Assembly: GCA_039809105.1 (NCBI GenBank)
Contig: JBDHUJ010000002.1
Span: 1 to 59,091, forward strand
Length of the DNA stretch: 59,091 nt
Direction: 5' to 3'
DNA from: JBDHUJ01 sp039809105
GTDB lineage: Bacteria; Patescibacteriota; Saccharimonadia; Saccharimonadales; UBA4665
Shown: one piece after another, positions 56,426 through 59,091 of the stretch
Layout of the letters: every line of letters begins with the position of its first letter
How positions within the stretch are numbered: position 1 is the first letter of the stretch
The notes under the pieces: generated by a model
What the model saw: only the letters and a program-made list of their open reading frames with translations
What the model was told of the DNA's origin: nothing
Database searches by the model: none
Position numbers and translations under genes: made by a program

Positions 56426-56746
56426 CTAAGTAAGTTTCGGCCACACTACCTTGGCGACGATGGTTTTGGCCTGCACCCAGCCGAAGTCGCGGCTGTCGGT
56501 ACTAGCGCCAGGATTATCTCCAAGCAAGTAAATCAGGTCGCCCTGCTGCCGCTCTATGCGCTTTATCTTTTCCAACCCATTGTGGCTGACTATAACGACG
56601 TCACCAGGCCGGAGTTCGTGTGTCTGCCTCCCGACCACCAACTGCCCGTCGTGCAACGCTGGCAACATACTATTGCCTTGTACCTGCCGGACGACGAACT
56701 GCTTAGGCTTTCTTGGTCGCCCAGAAGATTTCCGCGATTTCATCAA
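56426..56746 (-). CDS. sodX: Signal-peptidase-like S26 protease, nickel-SOD maturation type
   Basis: The 106-residue protein keeps the S26 catalytic pair: Ser26 in Q-G-N-S-M-L-P-A-L and Lys in L-E-K-I-K-R-I (K62), and the closing L-L-G-D-N-P-G-A-S-T-D-S-R-D-F-G. It lacks a membrane anchor, as do SodX-type proteases that trim the N-terminus of nickel superoxide dismutase. The start overlaps the end of sodN by about 44 bases, so the pair is tightly linked. Confidence 0.88.
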   Translation of the reverse strand: MMKSRKSSGRPRKPKQFVVRQVQGNSMLPALHDGQLVVGRQTHELRPGDVVIVSHNGLEKIKRIERQQGDLIYLLGDNPGASTDSRDFGWVQAKTIVAKVVWPKLT

Positions 56747-57086
56747 TCATATCCAGTAGCTTCTGGCCCTCTTCGGGTTCGCTATGATGCTTACACTCAC
56801 TAGCTTGCTTGGTCGCCTTCCAGAATTTGTCGTGCAAGTCCGGGTACTTTTCCAGGTGCTCCGGCTTGAAGTAGTCAGTCCATAGTACCCACAAGTGATG
56901 TTTCACCAGTTCCGCCCGTTCTTCTTTGATGATGAGCGCGCGTACTCGGTCATCACCCTCAAAATTCGCCATTTTGTCTTGGATGGCTTTGACGCTCTGG
57001 GCTTCGATGCGCGCCTGGGCCGGGTCATACACCCCGCACGGCAAATCACAATGCGCATACACCGGCTTCACAAATGGTAGTTTCAT
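56703..57086 (-). CDS. sodN: Nickel-containing superoxide dismutase
   Basis: The 127-residue precursor contains the nickel hook H12-C13-D14-L15-P16-C17-G18-V-Y, in which the mature N-terminal His, Cys2 and Cys6 bind nickel, followed by the four-helix bundle. It dismutates superoxide. The propeptide is only eleven residues (M-K-L-P-F-V-K-P-V-Y-A) and must be removed to expose His; the S26 protease gene follows directly. A C-H-H type metal sensor elsewhere in the window may relate to nickel supply, but no transporter is seen. Confidence 0.95.
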   Translation of the reverse strand: MKLPFVKPVYAHCDLPCGVYDPAQARIEAQSVKAIQDKMANFEGDDRVRALIIKEERAELVKHHLWVLWTDYFKPEHLEKYPDLHDKFWKATKQASECKHHSEPEEGQKLLDMIDEIAEIFWATKKA

Positions 57087-57140
57087 AGTCGCTCCTCCGT
57101 TTACCCCTTCAGTATAGACCTCTTGGGCAGTAGATGGAAT

Positions 57141-57971
57141 CTAGCGCTCTGTCGGCAGCCCCAGTTCGACCGTCTGCCGTATATGCTGAGCAGCGCCTGT
57201 CGGCTCAAGCAGGTTGGCATGACCCCATCGCGACTCGTCAGTGCCCAGGAACGGAGCGGAACCCGGCATACCGGCCCGTATAGCTACGAAAGTTTCGTTC
57301 CAGCGTCGCATCTGTTCCGGCCGGCCGCCTATACCATGTCCGAGGGATACGTTGTGAACCGGTAGCTCTGGCTGGGCAACCATCTCGACCATAGCCTGCG
57401 TACTCGCCGTGCCGCACATAAGCCGGGCGTGATGTTTCATCTCACTCAAACTACACGCAGCGGAATACGCTCTTTCTGTTAGGGTCTGCGGGTCGTTTGG
57501 CACTAGCTGCGGGCCAGCTTCGCCCCAACTACCTGCCCGAAGTAGTACACGTAAAGTCCCTTGCAACACACTTTCAGGAGCATGAGCGTTAAAGCCGTCG
57601 CGGATGAGTACATGACTGAAGATTTTGTGCAAGCTCATAGTAGCCACCCACAGCCCTCGGCCCGAATCGCCCATAGCGACCCGCACCTCGTAGTCGTTCA
57701 GATACTTTTCGACATTCGCCGCTTCCTGAGCCGCAAGCTCCGCTATATCACCGCGTCGCAGGTCACGCCGGGTAGCCCTGTCGATGATGACCGCTCCCGT
57801 GCCGGGCACATGCCGGTTTATGACGTCAAAACCAGACTCCTGCGCCAGGGCCGCATAGCGGTTGTGCGAGTTATTGTCATTGCCACCCCAACTATACGGC
57901 GCATATACGACACCATTGGCCATCCGCCTCGCCGTGCCTCCCGGATGAAACGTAAATGCACGACTCTCCAT
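57141..57971 (-). CDS. Alpha/beta-hydrolase-like protein
   Basis: The 276-residue soluble protein has a nucleophile-elbow-like G-D-S-G-R-G (near residue 99), preceded by a beta strand (Y-E-V-R-V-A-M), and a late G-H-G-I-G-G with His (near 213) that could complete a triad. The N-terminus Y-A-P-Y-S-W-G-G-N resembles an oxyanion loop. Specific family not recognised. The ATG at 57971 is two bases after the TrmD stop, so it is co-transcribed with trmD. Confidence 0.55.
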   Translation of the reverse strand: MESRAFTFHPGGTARRMANGVVYAPYSWGGNDNNSHNRYAALAQESGFDVINRHVPGTGAVIIDRATRRDLRRGDIAELAAQEAANVEKYLNDYEVRVAMGDSGRGLWVATMSLHKIFSHVLIRDGFNAHAPESVLQGTLRVLLRAGSWGEAGPQLVPNDPQTLTERAYSAACSLSEMKHHARLMCGTASTQAMVEMVAQPELPVHNVSLGHGIGGRPEQMRRWNETFVAIRAGMPGSAPFLGTDESRWGHANLLEPTGAAQHIRQTVELGLPTER

Positions 57972-57973
57972 CG

Positions 57974-58639
57974 CTACTCCGAAGCCTTGCCCGGACGATG
58001 AGCGTTCGCCTGGCGCCACTTTTCGATTTCGGCGTGGTGACCGGTCAGCAAGACTTCGGGGACCTTCATGCCCTGGAAATCTTCGGGGCGCGTGTACTGT
58101 GGGAACTCGATGTTTTCATCGTCCTGCTGGAATGATTCTATTTCCACCGATGCTTCGCCGCCCAGCACACCCGGCAGTAAGCGCACTACGCTGTCGATTA
58201 AAATCATCGCTGGCAATTCGCCACCGGTCAGCACGTAGCTACCTATACAAAACTGTTCGTCGACCCATTTGGTAACGCGTTCGTCATACCCTTCGTACCG
58301 TGGACATACGATAATCATACCCCTGTTATCTGCCGCAATCTGCTTGGCCTGCGACTGTCTATAGGTCCGTCCTCTAGGTGTCGGTAGGTACACGTGGGCG
58401 GTCGGGTCGTTCTGTTTCGCAAGTTCTATGGCCGCAACCAACGGTTCCGGCTTCAGCAGCATGCCATCGCCGCCACCATACGGCGTATCGTCTACCTGGC
58501 GCCGAGGGCCAAGTCCAAACTCGCGCAAGTTTATGCACGAATACTCCACAATTCCGCGGTCGCTAGCCTTCCAGAGCATGCTGTTGCCCAGCACGCCCTC
58601 GAACATCTCCGGAAACAGCGTTATAATTTGAATTTTCAT
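57974..58639 (-). CDS. trmD: tRNA (guanine37-N1)-methyltransferase
   Basis: The 221-residue knot-fold enzyme methylates G37 next to the anticodon, preventing frameshifts. Hallmarks are I-I-T-L-F-P-E-M-F near the start, D-D-T-P-Y-G-G-G-D-G-M (near 50-60), R-Y-E-G-Y-D-E-R-V (near 113-121), the S-adenosylmethionine-binding G-S-Y-V-L-T-G-G-E-L-P-A (near 132-143) and P-Q-Y-T-R-P near the end. A TACACT box six bases before the ATG gives a leaderless mRNA. Housekeeping gene; confirms this is chromosomal sequence. Confidence 0.97.
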   Translation of the reverse strand: MKIQIITLFPEMFEGVLGNSMLWKASDRGIVEYSCINLREFGLGPRRQVDDTPYGGGDGMLLKPEPLVAAIELAKQNDPTAHVYLPTPRGRTYRQSQAKQIAADNRGMIIVCPRYEGYDERVTKWVDEQFCIGSYVLTGGELPAMILIDSVVRLLPGVLGGEASVEIESFQQDDENIEFPQYTRPEDFQGMKVPEVLLTGHHAEIEKWRQANAHRPGKASE

Positions 58640-58678
58640 CTTATTAGTGTATCAGACAGTCTCGACAGACGAGCCAGG

Positions 58679-58969
58679 CTACTTGCCCAGTGTGTATACA
58701 GCCTCATGAACCGCCGCTTGACACACTGCATTAAACCGCCGTCGCGAAAGACCCTTATCGACTACAGCACGATATGTCATCTCTCCGCCAATCACTGCCT
58801 CGACAACCTTTCTGTCCGGTTTTGCGCTTTGGTCCCTATCGCTGCGAGTAAGAGGAAATCCTTCTGAAAACTCATAAATATGCACAGCCCCATCCGTCAT
58901 GCCAGATATTTGCTCTTGAGCGGTGGGGTGTAAATAGACCGGAAAACTATCTATTGATTCTAGGTACAT
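58679..58969 (-). CDS. Hypothetical small soluble protein
   Basis: The 96-residue protein has Y-L-E-S-I-D-S-F-P-V-Y-L-H-P-T-A near its start and a C-terminal helical region with K-G-L-S-R-R-R-F-N-A-V-C. Not recognised. The open frame extends to 59059, but an intrinsic terminator (58989-59022) lies in that extension, so the ATG at 58967-58969 is preferred. Confidence 0.5.
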   Translation of the reverse strand: MYLESIDSFPVYLHPTAQEQISGMTDGAVHIYEFSEGFPLTRSDRDQSAKPDRKVVEAVIGGEMTYRAVVDKGLSRRRFNAVCQAAVHEAVYTLGK

Positions 58970-58988
58970 TACAGGGCAATCGCATATG

Positions 58989-59022
58989 AAAAGGGCTTCC
59001 GCCAGGAAGCCCTTTTCTTTTT
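58989..59022. terminator. Terminator-like hairpin between divergent genes
   Basis: AAAAGGGCTTCC (58989-59000) and GGAAGCCCTTTT (59005-59016) form a perfect stem followed by CTTTTT on the plus strand. It stands between two divergent starts, so it may be an attenuator in the leader of the plus gene or a barrier. Confidence 0.75.
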
Positions 59023-59061
59023 CCGCTATGCTAGGAGCTGTAACACAAACAAGGAACACAT

Positions 59062-59091
59062 ATGCCTCACCAACCGCTCGCCCAACACTTC
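59062..59091 (+). CDS. Start of a gene cut by the window edge
   Basis: An ATG at 59062 with AAGGA six bases before it and a TATGCT box at 59026-59031 opens ten codons (M-P-H-Q-P-L-A-Q-H-F) before the sequence ends. Too short to identify. Confidence 0.5.
   Translation, partial: MPHQPLAQHF

Noticed and set aside
1..59091. UGA recoded as glycine, as in SR1/Gracilibacteria
   Set aside because: TGA ends several well-defined genes (for example at 3921 and 22098) and in-frame TGA codons are absent from the conserved genes.

Overview
Organism. The window looks like chromosome from a small, Gram-positive-like bacterium, most likely a Patescibacterium of the Saccharibacteria (TM7) type. This is inference from style, not a marker-gene placement. 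The signs are: at least 16 genes with a -10 box only 6-8 bases before the start codon (leaderless mRNAs), many short membrane proteins of unknown function, receiver-only response regulator, GtrA and YkcB-type glycosyltransferases, a pilin-like C-terminal domain, CoiA, and TAA/TAG/TGA all used as stops (so no UGA recoding). GC is moderate to high, with AT-rich islands at 17.6-18.9 kb and 20.2-20.6 kb.

Layout. 0-5.3 kb: a transposase tail, a PadR operon, a CsoR/RcnR-type metal regulator with its operator and a His-rich DUF4396 protein, and small membrane or SnoaL proteins. 5.4-14.1 kb: a secreted beta-helix protein, a TetR/DrrAB efflux locus with tandem operators, a CPBP protease, and an AdhR-like MerR regulator heading a zinc-alcohol dehydrogenase/DUF2255/cupin operon. 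14.4-21.4 kb: a defence-like accessory region with an MmeI-type IIL restriction-modification enzyme, an AT-rich Ser/Thr kinase, CoiA, decayed restriction-endonuclease fragments, a DUF7718/DUF5647 pair and an orphan CdiA-CT-like nuclease. 21.4-37.3 kb: lytic transglycosylase, PH-domain and MFS proteins, a frameshifted DNA-ligase domain, a response regulator, membrane proteins, a PLD-like protein and anchored surface proteins. 37.5-42.4 kb: a cell-envelope glycosylation operon (GtrA, DUF5666, GT2-GT39 fusion). 42.5-55.4 kb: two clusters in which beta-1,3-glucanase domains (two GH81, one GH16) are mixed with tail-fibre-like modules and no signal peptides, separated by small stress proteins and a MarR-MFS pair. 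55.6-59.1 kb: a PIG-L deacetylase, nickel superoxide dismutase with its maturation protease, a hydrolase-like protein and TrmD.

How it fits together. Several small regulator/operator circuits handle metals, aldehydes and drugs. The glucanase clusters point to attack on beta-1,3-glucan (fungal, algal or plant polymer). The most unusual layer lies between genes: three families of repeated structured elements (7593/37391/38508; 10369/27857/50001; 14218/26716/29033/29786) plus several long inverted repeats that begin at or beside stop codons. In two families the stems change sequence but stay paired between copies, which suggests RNA-level function or an unusual mobile element.
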